This document shows, piece after piece, positions 53,961-63,642 of a stretch of 64,000 nt of DNA. Made by a program: the position numbers and the translations under genes. The notes beneath the pieces were generated by a model, which saw only the letters and a program-made list of their open reading frames with translations, was not told the origin of the DNA and did not search any database. Numbering within the stretch: the first letter of the stretch is position 1; every line of letters starts with the position of its first letter. Source of the DNA: [Candidatus Thermochlorobacteriaceae] bacterium GBChlB. GTDB taxonomy: Bacteria > Bacteroidota > Chlorobiia > Chlorobiales > Thermochlorobacteraceae. Location of the stretch: contig JPGV01000030.1 in NCBI GenBank assembly GCA_000724175.1, positions 540 through 64,539 on the forward strand, read 5' to 3'.

Positions 53961-55268
53961 CTACGCTGAAATGCGTTTTCTACCTGCATCTCGAGTTTCG
54001 TCGTAAAGGTAAATCGGCGGTTTCTTGTCCGCAATGCACTCGCGGGTAATGACGCAGGTTTTCAAGCCGCGCAGCGAGGGCAGCTCGAACATAATATCGA
54101 GCATCGCGTTCTCGAGAATCGAGCGCAGCGCGCGTGCGCCCGTGCCGCGCTTTAACGCCAGTTCTACAACAAGCTCGAGCGCGTCGGGATCGAAGACGAG
54201 TTCGACTTGTTCCATCTCGAAGAGTTTTTTGTATTGCTTGACAATGGCATTTTTCGGTTCGGTCAAGATGTTCCGCAGTGCTTTTTTATCGAGCGGGTCG
54301 AGCGTCGTCAGAACAGGCAATCGCCCAACGAACTCTGGTATCAAGCCGAACTCCAACAAATCTTCGGGAATAACGCGGTTCAAGAGTTCAGGACCTTCGC
54401 GCTCGGCTTTCGTCGGCGGCGTAGCGCCAAATCCCATGCTCGATTGCGAGAGCCGTCGAGAAATGACACGGTCGAGTCCTTCAAATGCGCCGCCGCAGAT
54501 GAACAAAATGTTTTTCGTGTTGACATTCACCAACTGCTGTTCAGGATGTTTGCGTCCGCCTTTCGGAGGAACGCCTGCCACGGTGCCTTCAAGAATCTTC
54601 AGCAACGCTTGTTGAACACCCTCGCCAGAGACGTCGCGTGTAATGGAAACGTTCGCGCCTTTGCGAGCAATTTTGTCGATTTCATCAATGTAGACGATAC
54701 CGCGCTCGGCACGCTCCAAATTAAAATCTGCCGATTGCAAAAGGTGCGCAAGAATGCTCTCGACATCGTCCCCGACATAGCCCGCTTCGGTGAGCGTCGT
54801 CGCGTCGGCAATGGTGAATGGCACGTCAATGATTTTCGCCAGTGTTTGCGCCAGCAAGGTCTTGCCTGTGCCAGTCGGACCGATGAGCATAATGTTACTT
54901 TTTTCAAGCGTAACTTCGCTTTCGCCCATTAGCCAATCTTCCGAATCGATGCGCTTGTAATGATTATAGACGGCAACAGAGAGCGCTTTCTTGGCGCGGT
55001 CTTGCCCAACGACATAGCTGTCGAGTTCTTGTTTAATTCCAGTGGGCGTCAGCAGCTTGGTTTTGCGCGTCGAGCGGCGTCGGGCTTGAAACGCGCTGAT
55101 GTCGTTGCGAATAATCTCGACGGAACTCTGAATACATCGGTCGCAGATATACGCCTCCTGACCAGCAACAAGGCTGGTAACTTCGTCGCTGGAGCGTCCG
55201 CAAAAAGAGCAGTGAACTGTCAGGTCTTCGTTGTTGCCACCGTTCTCTGTGTTTCGATGTCTTGCCAT
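53961..55268 (-). CDS. clpX: ClpX ATP-dependent protease subunit
   Basis: A 435-residue AAA+ unfoldase for ClpP. The N-terminal zinc-binding domain has [11 protein letters not shown] and AYICDRC; Walker A is [15 protein letters not shown], and the pore and signature motifs are [11 protein letters not shown] and [15 protein letters not shown]. The IGF-type loop for ClpP docking appears as SMGFGATPP. clpP is not in the window. ClpXP degrades tagged proteins, including those marked by the tmRNA tag encoded at 15694. Full length. Confidence 0.97.
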   Translation of the reverse strand: MARHRNTENGGNNEDLTVHCSFCGRSSDEVTSLVAGQEAYICDRCIQSSVEIIRNDISAFQARRRSTRKTKLLTPTGIKQELDSYVVGQDRAKKALSVAVYNHYKRIDSEDWLMGESEVTLEKSNIMLIGPTGTGKTLLAQTLAKIIDVPFTIADATTLTEAGYVGDDVESILAHLLQSADFNLERAERGIVYIDEIDKIARKGANVSITRDVSGEGVQQALLKILEGTVAGVPPKGGRKHPEQQLVNVNTKNILFICGGAFEGLDRVISRRLSQSSMGFGATPPTKAEREGPELLNRVIPEDLLEFGLIPEFVGRLPVLTTLDPLDKKALRNILTEPKNAIVKQYKKLFEMEQVELVFDPDALELVVELALKRGTGARALRSILENAMLDIMFELPSLRGLKTCVITRECIADKKPPIYLYDETRDAGRKRISA

Positions 55269-55291
55269 TCTAAAAAGTGTGTTAAAGAAAA

Positions 55292-55741
55292 TTAACGCTC
55301 AACCCGTGCTGCTGTAGCGGAAAAAATAATCTTGTTCGTCGTGGTGTCTATCGTTTGTCTGAAGCCAATCAAAGCGTTGGCGCCGTGCAGCGCGGCTTGT
55401 GCTTTAAGTTGCATCGTCGCGTAAAACTTTTTGTAGCCGACATTTTCCGAAGAATCAGCGGACGCCTCGCTCTCGAGCGACAGCATCGCGAGGACGGCGG
55501 CATTATTTGGCAGTGAATCGAGCATCATAATGCCGGCTTGACCAAACAAGCCACGTGGCGCTGCTTGCGTTTGTCCCGCATGTTGCGGACACAAGCAGGA
55601 AACCAAGTCCAACCGAGAAAAACGGCTGCCGCTGTCGGTTGAACTGTTTGGTTTGGCGGGAAATAAATCGACCTGTGCCAACACCGATAAGGGACGCATC
55701 AGCAGCATCGCAAAGAGAAAAACGATTGTGTTGTAACGCAT
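55292..55741 (-). CDS. Secreted protein with YbjQ-like C-terminal segment
   Basis: A 149-residue exported protein with a signal peptide (to about residue 22, VLAQ). The C-terminal half ([20 protein letters not shown] then [11 protein letters not shown]) resembles the heavy-metal-binding YbjQ-type fold (ALGANAxVGVR... GTAV). A Cys-x-Cys (LVSCLCPQ) is in the middle. It begins 24 bases before the ClpX gene end on the same strand. Function unknown; the resemblance is by pattern. Confidence 0.6.
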   Translation of the reverse strand: MRYNTIVFLFAMLLMRPLSVLAQVDLFPAKPNSSTDSGSRFSRLDLVSCLCPQHAGQTQAAPRGLFGQAGIMMLDSLPNNAAVLAMLSLESEASADSSENVGYKKFYATMQLKAQAALHGANALIGFRQTIDTTTNKIIFSATAARVER

Positions 55742-55778
55742 CGAGTCAAAAATTGAGAATCAGAAAGTAACGCATCAG

Positions 55779-56426
55779 TTAGCGAGCGCCGGGCAACGCC
55801 GTGCCGTTTTGATGTTGCACGACGTCTTTATCGTTGGGCGACGCCGCCGTAACGGCGTCCGCATCGATTTGATACAAACTGACAACAAAATTGTCAACGC
55901 TCGTTTGCTCGATCTTGAACTTGCCGCGCACACGAATTGGCGTATAAACATACTCCGTTTTTTTGCCTTTCACCAACTTGACCATCACGGTTTCATTGGG
56001 TTCGGGCGGCACCGAATAGCAGCAGCCGAAGAACGGCATTTGAACAAGCATAAACTCCGTTACATCGAGCGCCTCGCTCATCGGAATCATATAGCCAGCA
56101 ATATCGACCTCTTTGCCGACGAGTGCTTTGAGCTTTTCGGGAACGGGATTCTGGGCGCGGCGGCTGTAACGATATTCGCGCAAATCGTTGAAGGTCAGGC
56201 GAATCGAGTTGGCGAAAAACGCGGCATCGGGCACGGCGATAGACGCAGTCGCAACAGGCGTTTCCAACGACCCAGATTTTTCAGCGCGCAGTTTTTTCAC
56301 TGCCGACGAAAACGCCTGCGATTGTTCCGATTGCAAGACCAGCGAAAAATTGAGAAGAAAAAAACCGAGCGCAATGCCTACAGCGGAGAAAAATTTGTTC
56401 GCGTGCGGTTTGATGTTGATGTTCAT
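55779..56426 (-). CDS. DUF3299 membrane-anchored protein
   Basis: A 215-residue protein with one N-terminal membrane helix (about residues 15-32). The conserved core is KLKALVGKEVDIAGYMIPMS followed by FMLVQMPFFGCCYSVPPEPN and VRGKFKIEQTSVDNFVVSLY, matching DUF3299. In many proteobacteria this family is found beside FtsX-type ABC transporters and other genes related to zinc, which is also the arrangement here: the permease gene is next upstream with a 48-base gap. The two cysteines (GCCY) may bind a metal. Confidence 0.85.
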   Translation of the reverse strand: MNINIKPHANKFFSAVGIALGFFLLNFSLVLQSEQSQAFSSAVKKLRAEKSGSLETPVATASIAVPDAAFFANSIRLTFNDLREYRYSRRAQNPVPEKLKALVGKEVDIAGYMIPMSEALDVTEFMLVQMPFFGCCYSVPPEPNETVMVKLVKGKKTEYVYTPIRVRGKFKIEQTSVDNFVVSLYQIDADAVTAASPNDKDVVQHQNGTALPGAR

Positions 56427-56474
56427 AGCAAAGTATGGTTGATGTAACTTACCCAACTTGTAACGATTTTCCTC

Positions 56475-57920
56475 TCAACTTGTTGGGCTTAAATTTTTAG
56501 CGACATCAGTTCGATACGCACTGAAAGCGGGCAGGATTCCTGCTACTGCGCCAACGGCGGCGACAAGTAAAATTAGGCTCATTTCGACGGAATTAAAAAT
56601 TTCCACTGAAAGTTCTACGCCGGTGCGTTCTAACAGCACATTTTTTAGACCAAATAACAGAATCTTGCTAAGTACAATGCCGAAAATCGCGCCAAAAAAG
56701 GCGATGATGGCGGCTTCGAGCGTGATGATGCTGAAAATTTTTGACCGATGTGCGCCAAGCGAGCGCATAATGGCAATTTCGCGCCGCCGCTCGCTGAGCG
56801 AATTGTAAATCGCCACCGCCACACCGACCAGCGCAACAACAATCACCAACGCCGTTACAAACAAAAACGCCCAGTTGATATTGCCGACAATATCCAGAAA
56901 CTTTTTCACTTCTTCGGTCGTCGCCGCTACTTGTGCAAGCGGTTCGCTGTTGACTTCTTTGTAGAACGAGAGCGCGAGCATTTTGCCAAACTTGCCGCCT
57001 TTCATTTTCACAATCGCTGCCGTTACATCGCCCTCCTTCGGAATTTTATGCTCATGCTTGCCGTCGTGTTCATGCGCGTCATGGTCGTGGTCATCATGGT
57101 CGTGGCTGTGCGCGGCGGCTTTTTCGCCCGACGATTTTTTCTCATCGTGGTCATGTTTTTTCGCGACGGCAGACGAGCTTGACGTGCGGTTCAATGCCTG
57201 CGACTCTTCTTTGCGTATGGCTGCTTCTTCATGGTTCTTGGCATCGCGCTCTTTTTGCTCCTCTTCGGTGATGTCGTGAATCGCCCAAACGGTTGGAAGC
57301 GAACAGTAAATCGCTTTATCGATGCGAGTATAAGTTGGTTTTAAGATGCCTACGACGGTCATCGGGTCGTGTTCGTGTTGCTGTCCAACGTCGCCGAAGG
57401 ATTCTTGAAGTCCATGCGTGGCGATGAACTTATCGCCGACCGTCAAGCCCGTCGCGCGAGCGACCGCTGCGCCGAGAACTGCCTGATACGCCGAGTCGCC
57501 GATGAACGCTGTGCCGTTGGCTAACTCCAACTGTTTTTCAGGCTTGTAGGCGAACTTGGTGAAAATGTCCTCGCTAGTGCCGATGATTTTAAAGCCCTTG
57601 TAATTATCGCCCAAGCCATAGGGAATCATATACTCGACGGCAGGGTGCTGCTTGTATTTTTGATAAGTCGAGTAAGGGATATTGCCGACGGGGTCGCCTA
57701 ATTGATAGACCGTGTTCAGCACGAGTTGCAACGCGCTGCCTTTCGCGCCCAAAATAAGCTCGTAGCCGAAGCTGGATTGATTGAAATTCTCCTCGACTTG
57801 ACGCCGTGTTTCAAGCGTGGCGGCAATGAGCGCAACGCCGAGCGCGACCGAAAATCCCGTCAGCGCAATCGAGACCTTACGCTGAAAAATGTTTTTGATG
57901 ACCAGAGAAAAGATGCTCAT
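56475..57920 (-). CDS. FtsX-type ABC permease with His-rich periplasmic loop
   Basis: A 481-residue membrane protein of the MacB/LolE family: an N-terminal helix (ALTGFSVALGVALIAATLET), a large periplasmic domain, and three C-terminal helices in an FtsX core (VVALVGVAVAIYNSLSERRR, then IAIMRSLGAHRSKIF). The loop around residues 235-300 holds repeated His/Asp (HSHDHDDHDHDAHEHD), which looks like a metal-binding store. The ATPase is not adjacent; the only candidate in the window is at 34381. DUF3299 follows downstream. Zinc or another metal cation is the likely cargo or signal. Confidence 0.88.
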   Translation of the reverse strand: MSIFSLVIKNIFQRKVSIALTGFSVALGVALIAATLETRRQVEENFNQSSFGYELILGAKGSALQLVLNTVYQLGDPVGNIPYSTYQKYKQHPAVEYMIPYGLGDNYKGFKIIGTSEDIFTKFAYKPEKQLELANGTAFIGDSAYQAVLGAAVARATGLTVGDKFIATHGLQESFGDVGQQHEHDPMTVVGILKPTYTRIDKAIYCSLPTVWAIHDITEEEQKERDAKNHEEAAIRKEESQALNRTSSSSAVAKKHDHDEKKSSGEKAAAHSHDHDDHDHDAHEHDGKHEHKIPKEGDVTAAIVKMKGGKFGKMLALSFYKEVNSEPLAQVAATTEEVKKFLDIVGNINWAFLFVTALVIVVALVGVAVAIYNSLSERRREIAIMRSLGAHRSKIFSIITLEAAIIAFFGAIFGIVLSKILLFGLKNVLLERTGVELSVEIFNSVEMSLILLVAAVGAVAGILPAFSAYRTDVAKNLSPTS

Positions 57921-58025
57921 AACTTTGACATAGCGTTTTTCGTCAAACAAAATACAAATCATTCGCAAAATCTTTTTAACTTAAAACAGCGTCTCTTACA
58001 ACTCGTCCCTTTAAAATATCCAATC

Positions 58026-59627
58026 ATGACGAATAAGTTTTTGCTCCCAGCAGTGTGCGCTGCGCTCTGGCTTATTGGCTGCGCCTCACCGAAAGCCGCG
58101 CTCGATGCGCTCGAAAAAACGCCTGACCCCAAAACCGCCTTCGACGCCTACGGCGACTTTGCCGACAATTACAAAAACGACCCTGAAAGCGTCAGAGCCT
58201 TGTTCAAGCGCGGCGAAATTTTAGAGAAAGACGGCAAACTTACCGATGCCAAAATTGAATACACCCGCGCCATTGAACGCAATCGCACGCTCGAGCAAAA
58301 AAATGAGCGATTTGCAACGGCAAGTTTGTATCGACTCTCGAACTTATTATTTGAAGACTACAAAAATACGATGCCCGATGTCGTTGTGCCAGAGGGCGTT
58401 TTCGGTCAGCAGCCGACGCGCGACGCCATACGATACAGCGACGCCGTTGCCAAAAAAAGCGACTTAAAGAAAACGTTAGGCGCGAACATCGTTGAGTTGC
58501 TCAGAGAGTTGCCCAAAGTTGGTGCAAGCGCGGAGGAATACGCGGCTGTGGCACAAAGTGCTGCTATACTTTCGGAAGATTACGGCGACGGCTTTGCGGC
58601 GATTCCCAAAAAATTGGATACGCTGACCAATGAATCGGGCAAAAAAATCAACGATGCCAAGCGCATCGTTGCTTCCGCCCAAGCCAGCGTCGATGCCGCT
58701 GCCCAGTATTCAACTGCAGCTACCGATTACCTGAAACTCTATGAGCAATATCAGGAGGCACGCGCCGATTCGTTGGTATCGAAAAACGTGCTTGAAGTGC
58801 TGCGTCCGGTCGCCGAAAAGAGCGCGATGAAAACCGTTGAGATGCGCTACAAAGCAGGCTACGCCTACGAGAAAGCCGCGCTGATGTATCTCGATGCCAA
58901 AGCAGGGGCGTCGGTGAAAAACGCTGTTATTCCCGCCAGTGCCGAAACCCCAGTGCCTGTGCCGATTGGCGATGTCTCGGAACTCGTTTATCTCTCGGCA
59001 ATCAACGACAGGTTTACGCGCCCGGCAATTGAGCAAGCGATGAAATTTTATCGAGCGGGATTGAAGAGCGCGGCGGACCTCGGCGTGATGACGGAAAATT
59101 ACGCGGCAATGTCGGAGCAAGGGATATTGGAGTTGAGCCAAATGGCGGCACGCCGCGCCGATTCGCTCGCCCGACAATGCCTGATTTTATTTGACTCCAC
59201 AGACGCCGCCTACCAAACGCGGTTGAACTCGATTCAAGCCGTCTCGCTGCAAGACACGGTCGATTTGGTCGCCAAAGCCGTTAAGCTCAAAACACTCGCG
59301 GAAAAATATCGAGAGCTTATTTCGGCAGCAATGTCGGAATACGACAAAGCCTTTCACGCCCTGAAAGAAATTACCTCGCCCGACGCAAGCCTGAGCGACA
59401 CAAAAGAGCGCGCGAAAAAATTTGCCTCTGCCATGCTGGCAGCGTCGTCGGAACGGCAAACAAGGCTGAACGCAACCGCAAAAAAGTGGCTCGATGTTGC
59501 CAAAAAGAACCGCAAGAAAAGGTTTTACGCCGGAGCCTCGAGCGCTTACCAAACACTTGCCGAACAGTTTGCACAAAGCACCGAGAAGCTGAGCGACGAG
59601 ATGAAAAAAAACGACGTGCTCAAATGA
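58026..59627 (+). CDS. Large lipoprotein with TPR-like helices
   Basis: A 533-residue lipoprotein. The signal peptide ends in the lipobox LIGC (Cys19 after LWLIG), so it is anchored in a membrane. The mature part is helical with TPR-like repeats (AYGDFADNYKNDPESVRALF, LFKRGEILEKDGKLTDAKIE) and long Ala/Lys/Asp-rich helices. No enzymatic motifs are seen. It begins 105 bases after the divergent permease start. Function unknown; it may be an outer-membrane assembly or scaffold factor. Confidence 0.8.
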   Translation: MTNKFLLPAVCAALWLIGCASPKAALDALEKTPDPKTAFDAYGDFADNYKNDPESVRALFKRGEILEKDGKLTDAKIEYTRAIERNRTLEQKNERFATASLYRLSNLLFEDYKNTMPDVVVPEGVFGQQPTRDAIRYSDAVAKKSDLKKTLGANIVELLRELPKVGASAEEYAAVAQSAAILSEDYGDGFAAIPKKLDTLTNESGKKINDAKRIVASAQASVDAAAQYSTAATDYLKLYEQYQEARADSLVSKNVLEVLRPVAEKSAMKTVEMRYKAGYAYEKAALMYLDAKAGASVKNAVIPASAETPVPVPIGDVSELVYLSAINDRFTRPAIEQAMKFYRAGLKSAADLGVMTENYAAMSEQGILELSQMAARRADSLARQCLILFDSTDAAYQTRLNSIQAVSLQDTVDLVAKAVKLKTLAEKYRELISAAMSEYDKAFHALKEITSPDASLSDTKERAKKFASAMLAASSERQTRLNATAKKWLDVAKKNRKKRFYAGASSAYQTLAEQFAQSTEKLSDEMKKNDVLK

Positions 59628-59750
59628 TTGGCACAAGTTTTGAACCCTGAAATAAAGCGTGCTGCCTGAAAAATTTTGCTTGTTTTTGCGCGGGCAAAAA
59701 GTAATTTAGGCGGATGTCAAGTAACAAAATTACACAACGGAGGAAAAGTT

Positions 59751-60197
59751 ATGGCAGAAAAATTCCAATTCCCGACCAACATGACGGGAAAAAATCTGAT
59801 GGCGGAAATCTACGACGCGGTCGGCACGGCAATTTGCGTAACCGACGAGAACGGCAACTACGTCGAGGTCAATAAATCGTATTGCGAGCTTTACGGCTAC
59901 ACGAAAGAGGAATTGATTGGCAAGTCGTTCACAATGGTCTTGCCCGAAGCCATGCGCGAAATCGGCAAACAAATTCACGATGCTTTCATTGCGGGCGCGC
60001 CTGAAATGCCGGGCGAATGGCAAGTGATTCGCCGCGATGGCAAGCAACTCGACATCTACGTTCAACCGTCATTGATGATTCGTGAAGATGGCACACGATG
60101 CAAAGTAACTGCCGTAACCGACATCACCGAATACAAGAAAATGAAAGGCTGGCTGCGCACTGCGGCCGAACAAAACGCCGATGCGGTGAAAGCATGA
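59751..60197 (+). CDS. Stand-alone PAS domain protein
   Basis: A 148-residue protein consisting of one PAS domain (residues about 18-135): AVGTAICVTDENGNYVEVNK, CELYGYTKEELIGKSFTMVL, EWQVIRRDGKQLDIYVQPSL and CKVTAVTDITEYKKMKG. PAS domains sense ligands or redox state or mediate dimer contacts. There is no kinase, HTH or other output domain, so it must act through a partner. The ATG is preceded by CGGAGG, the strongest ribosome binding site in the window, which fixes the start at 59751. Confidence 0.93.
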   Translation: MAEKFQFPTNMTGKNLMAEIYDAVGTAICVTDENGNYVEVNKSYCELYGYTKEELIGKSFTMVLPEAMREIGKQIHDAFIAGAPEMPGEWQVIRRDGKQLDIYVQPSLMIREDGTRCKVTAVTDITEYKKMKGWLRTAAEQNADAVKA

Positions 60198-60240
60198 CCG
60201 TGTAGCCAAGTGGTGTTGCACTTTAGCAACAATCGCGCGA

Positions 60241-60313
60241 GTTATTCGGAGCGAAGCGAGAAAGCCGTTGCAAATGCGGACTGTCGCTTCGCTTTGTTCT
60301 GTTCAGAACGACA
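60241..60313. repeat. Imperfect palindromic intergenic repeat, copy B
   Basis: A 73-base relative of the element at 45566-45640. It contains AGCGAAGCGA at 60250-60259 and TCGCTTCGCT at 60284-60293 as an exact inverted repeat, and a right end GTTCAGAACGACA matching GTTCAGAGTGACA of the other copy. It lies between the PAS gene and the convergent flavoprotein gene and could also act as a terminator hairpin. Confidence 0.7.
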
Positions 60314-60349
60314 CACTTCTGATGCACAACCCTGAACGGGCTTCAATAG

Positions 60350-61600
60350 TTACTCAAAAAGTAATTTGAGGTAGAAACTCGGGCTTGCCAATTTTTTGCG
60401 CGCGTCAAAATCCTCCACCATGCTTGCGACAAACTCTTTCATCGCCGTGCTTCGGCTGATTTTGCGAACAAGGAAGTTCATAATCAACGGCGTTGCGGCG
60501 ACCTTCTGCAAAAAGGAATGCAATTGAAACGAGTTCCACAATCGACCATAGACGGCATCGTCGTAGCGCCTCATTGCGGCGGCAGAAAAATCGTTTTTCT
60601 CGAAACAATCAAGAACTTGTTTGGCGGCAAAGTTGCCAGAAAGCATTGCCTCGCCGATGCCCTCGCCGGTGAGCGGGTCGATGAGCGACGCTGCATCGCC
60701 AACAAGCATAAAGCGCTCGCCTGAAATCTGAAACCGCCTCGAGCCGAGCGGCAACCCAAACCCTTTGACGCCGTCCACAATTGTTGCTTGCTTGAATCGA
60801 GGCGCAATGAGCGGGTGCGTCGAGAGAATCTCGAGCAACTTGTCGCGCAGGTTCAGCCGCTGTTTATGCAATGCGCTCGACAAAATGCCCATGCCGACAT
60901 TCGCCATGCCGTTTGGCAACGGAAAAATCCAGAGGTAGCCGGGCAGAATATCTTTGAGGATGTAGAACTCGACGTAGTTTTCTGGTCGCGTGTCTCGAAT
61001 GCCGGAAATGTATGCCCGCACGGCGGCGGAGTAGTGGCGCGGGTCGACGGTGAAATTCGCCAAGCGTTTTGCGACGAGCGAGTGCGCGCCGTCCGCACCA
61101 ATGACGAGTTTCGTCTTTATGATTCTATTATTGCAAAAAAGATGTGCGCCCGTAGCGTCAACGGATAATGAGTTCAAACGGCACGATTTGAGCAGCGAGA
61201 TGTTCGGCGCGCCGCGCAGTTTCTCGACGAGAAAATTGTCGAAAGCGAGCCGCGTGCTGATGTGTCCCAACGCGCTGCCTGAATAGTGGCGCGGAGTGAA
61301 GGCGATTTCCAAACAGTCGCCGCGCGGTGAAACAAGGCGCAGCGCAGTGGTTGAAAGTTTTTCAGAGAACCGTTCAAAGTCCTTGAGAAGGTCAGGCGAG
61401 TGCATCGAGAGGGCTTCGGAAACTTTACCAGAGAGCGCGTCGCCGCAAATTTTGTCGCGCGGGAATGTGGCTTTATCAAGAACGGCAACGCGCAAGCCTG
61501 ATGCTTTTAAACCAAGCGCACACATTGCGCCGCCCGGACCTGCGCCGACAATCGCTACATCGTAAGACTCAACAGGCAAGGAAGACGGGTTAGTCGACAT
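60350..61600 (-). CDS. Geranylgeranyl-reductase-family FAD-dependent oxidoreductase
   Basis: A 416-residue flavoprotein with VAIVGAGPGGAMCALGLKAS at the N-terminus, FPRDKICGDALSGKV, DGAHSLVAKRL (the DG motif) and MLVGDAASLIDPLTGEGIGE near the middle. These are the marks of the GGR family, which reduces double bonds in isoprenoid chains, as in chlorophyll, archaeal lipid or menaquinone synthesis. The substrate is not decided. Start at 61600 (MSTNPSSLPVESYD) is the best in-frame ATG before the fold. Confidence 0.9.
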   Translation of the reverse strand: MSTNPSSLPVESYDVAIVGAGPGGAMCALGLKASGLRVAVLDKATFPRDKICGDALSGKVSEALSMHSPDLLKDFERFSEKLSTTALRLVSPRGDCLEIAFTPRHYSGSALGHISTRLAFDNFLVEKLRGAPNISLLKSCRLNSLSVDATGAHLFCNNRIIKTKLVIGADGAHSLVAKRLANFTVDPRHYSAAVRAYISGIRDTRPENYVEFYILKDILPGYLWIFPLPNGMANVGMGILSSALHKQRLNLRDKLLEILSTHPLIAPRFKQATIVDGVKGFGLPLGSRRFQISGERFMLVGDAASLIDPLTGEGIGEAMLSGNFAAKQVLDCFEKNDFSAAAMRRYDDAVYGRLWNSFQLHSFLQKVAATPLIMNFLVRKISRSTAMKEFVASMVEDFDARKKLASPSFYLKLLFE

Positions 61601-61700
61601 GAAATAAAACTGGATACGTTTGAACGTCAAGATAAAAAAATAGCGTTTTATGTCTCTTCACAAATACTGTAATTTAAAGAAAATTAAAACCGAGTTATAG

Positions 61701-63524
61701 ATGATTCGAGTGTCGTTGACATCAATTTCCTTTATCGTTGCTGCGTTTATCGCCGTGCCGATGCATCTCGCTGTTTTCGCTGACGAGCCGAAAAAGGCTG
61801 TCAAAACAAGCGTTTCGGGCGACAGTGTGATGACGCACATTAAAATTCTTGCCAGCGACCGCTTCGAAGGGCGCGCACCGGGCGCCGTCGGCGGCGATCT
61901 GGCAGCGGCATACATTGAGTCGCACTTTGCGCGCGTCGGCTTGGAAAAATTTGGCGCAAGCTACCGACAAGACTTCTTCGTTCCCGCTGCGCTCAAGCTC
62001 GGAAACGCCAACGCGCTGCTTTCAGGCAAGCAGCGCTTTAAGCTCGGCGTTGATTTTATGCCGCTCGGATACTCGTCGTCAAAAACAGTGTCGGCGTCTG
62101 AAATTGTATTTGTCGGTTACGGAATTGAGTCGGGCAAGTATAGCGACTACGCGGGCGTTGAGGTGAAAGGAAAAGTCGTGGCAATGTTTCGGCAGAGTCC
62201 CGACGGGAATAACCCGCATAGCGAATTTTACGAAGCGTCGTCGCTGTGGCGAAAGTTAAGTTTGGCGCGCCAGAAAGGCGCGTCGGCAGTCTTGCTTATC
62301 TCTGGCGCGTTGGACTTTGAAGACGACAAATTGATGGAACTGACGCGCGATAAACTTGCCGCCGATGCAGGCATTCCCGCGATGCACCTTACGCGCCGCC
62401 TTGCCGCCTCGCTGCTCAAGACGAGCGAACAAAGTTTGGAGACGCTTCAAAAAAACATCAACCAAACGAAATTGCCTAACTCGTTTGTCGTCAAGCGCGC
62501 GCTTAAACTCACGGTCGAGGTCGTGCGCGAAAAGAATAAAACCGCGAACCTTATCGGCTATTTGCCTGCCACAGACTCGGCGTGCAAAAACGACTACATC
62601 ATCATCGGCGCGCATTACGACCACTTAGGCTACGGCGGAGACGGAAGCGGCTCGCTGGCGCCCGACGAGAAAAAAATTCACTACGGCGCGGACGACAACG
62701 CAAGCGGCACGGCGGGCGTCTTGGAACTCGCCCGTGTCTTTGCCGCCGAGCGAGCGACGCTGAAAAGAAATCTCGTCTTCATCTGTTTCGGCGCGGAAGA
62801 AATGGGACTCTTAGGCTCAGCGCATTACGTCCAATCGCCGCTTGCGCCGCTCGATAAAACACTCTTGATGCTCAATATGGACATGATTGGGCGTATGAAA
62901 GACTCTGCGCTTGCGGTCGGCGGTGTCAGCACAGCGAAAGAATTATCAGAACTGTGCAACGCAGAAAACATCGACGCGCTCAAGCTCAAATTTTCGCAGG
63001 ACGGCTACGGACCAAGCGACCACAGCAGTTTCTACGGCAAAGGCGTTCCGGTCTTGTTCTTTTTCACGGGAACACATGCGAACTACCACAAGCCAAGCGA
63101 CACATGGGATAAAATCAATGCGCAAGGCGAAGAAAAAATTTTGGAATACGCCAGTCGAATTGTGCGTAAAGTTGACGCGATGCCAACGCGGCTGACATTT
63201 ACAAGGGCGCAAGCCGACAGTCTTGCGCAAGGCTCGCGTTCATCGACGGGCGGATTTCGCATCTCGCTTGGCACAATTCCGAACTATGCCAAAGAAGTCG
63301 ATGGCGTAGAATTGGACGGCGTGCGCGAGGGCAGCCTTGCCGAAAAAAGCGGACTCAAAGGCGGCGACGTAATTATTAAGTTCGGCGAGAAACCGATTCG
63401 AAACATCTACGACTATACCGATGCCATTCGGCAGGCGAAGCCGGGCGATAAAGTCGTCATTGTCGTAATGCGCGGCAAAGAAAAAGTGGAAATCCCCGTC
63501 GAGTTTCCAGCGAAGGGAAAGTAG
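61701..63524 (+). CDS. Secreted M28 aminopeptidase with C-terminal PDZ domain
   Basis: A 607-residue exported zinc peptidase. A signal peptide (to about residue 28) is followed by the PA-containing insert (YSDYAGVEVKGKVVAMFRQ) and the M28 core with ligands in GAHYDHLGYGG, HYGADDNASGTAGVLELAR, CFGAEEMGLLGS, MLNMDMIGRM and HANYHKPSDTWDKIN. A PDZ domain lies at about residues 520-600 (LDGVREGSLAEKSGLKGGDVI). It removes amino acids from exported peptides. The GWxTD gene starts 118 bases downstream on the same strand. Confidence 0.94.
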   Translation: MIRVSLTSISFIVAAFIAVPMHLAVFADEPKKAVKTSVSGDSVMTHIKILASDRFEGRAPGAVGGDLAAAYIESHFARVGLEKFGASYRQDFFVPAALKLGNANALLSGKQRFKLGVDFMPLGYSSSKTVSASEIVFVGYGIESGKYSDYAGVEVKGKVVAMFRQSPDGNNPHSEFYEASSLWRKLSLARQKGASAVLLISGALDFEDDKLMELTRDKLAADAGIPAMHLTRRLAASLLKTSEQSLETLQKNINQTKLPNSFVVKRALKLTVEVVREKNKTANLIGYLPATDSACKNDYIIIGAHYDHLGYGGDGSGSLAPDEKKIHYGADDNASGTAGVLELARVFAAERATLKRNLVFICFGAEEMGLLGSAHYVQSPLAPLDKTLLMLNMDMIGRMKDSALAVGGVSTAKELSELCNAENIDALKLKFSQDGYGPSDHSSFYGKGVPVLFFFTGTHANYHKPSDTWDKINAQGEEKILEYASRIVRKVDAMPTRLTFTRAQADSLAQGSRSSTGGFRISLGTIPNYAKEVDGVELDGVREGSLAEKSGLKGGDVIIKFGEKPIRNIYDYTDAIRQAKPGDKVVIVVMRGKEKVEIPVEFPAKGK

Positions 63525-63642
63525 GCGCAGGCGAGCGTCCAAAGCACCAAGCGTCGAAACCAACGGGCGCACTTTGGCGCACGAGAAAAAATTCATAGAA
63601 TAAATCCATACCTAAGGGTTCGAGGAAAGAGAGAAGAAAACA

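Noticed and set aside
57702-58025. A 324-base N-terminal extension of the lipoprotein gene
   Set aside because: It runs through the opposite-strand permease gene and lacks a signal; the ATG at 58026 opens a proper lipoprotein signal with a lipobox.
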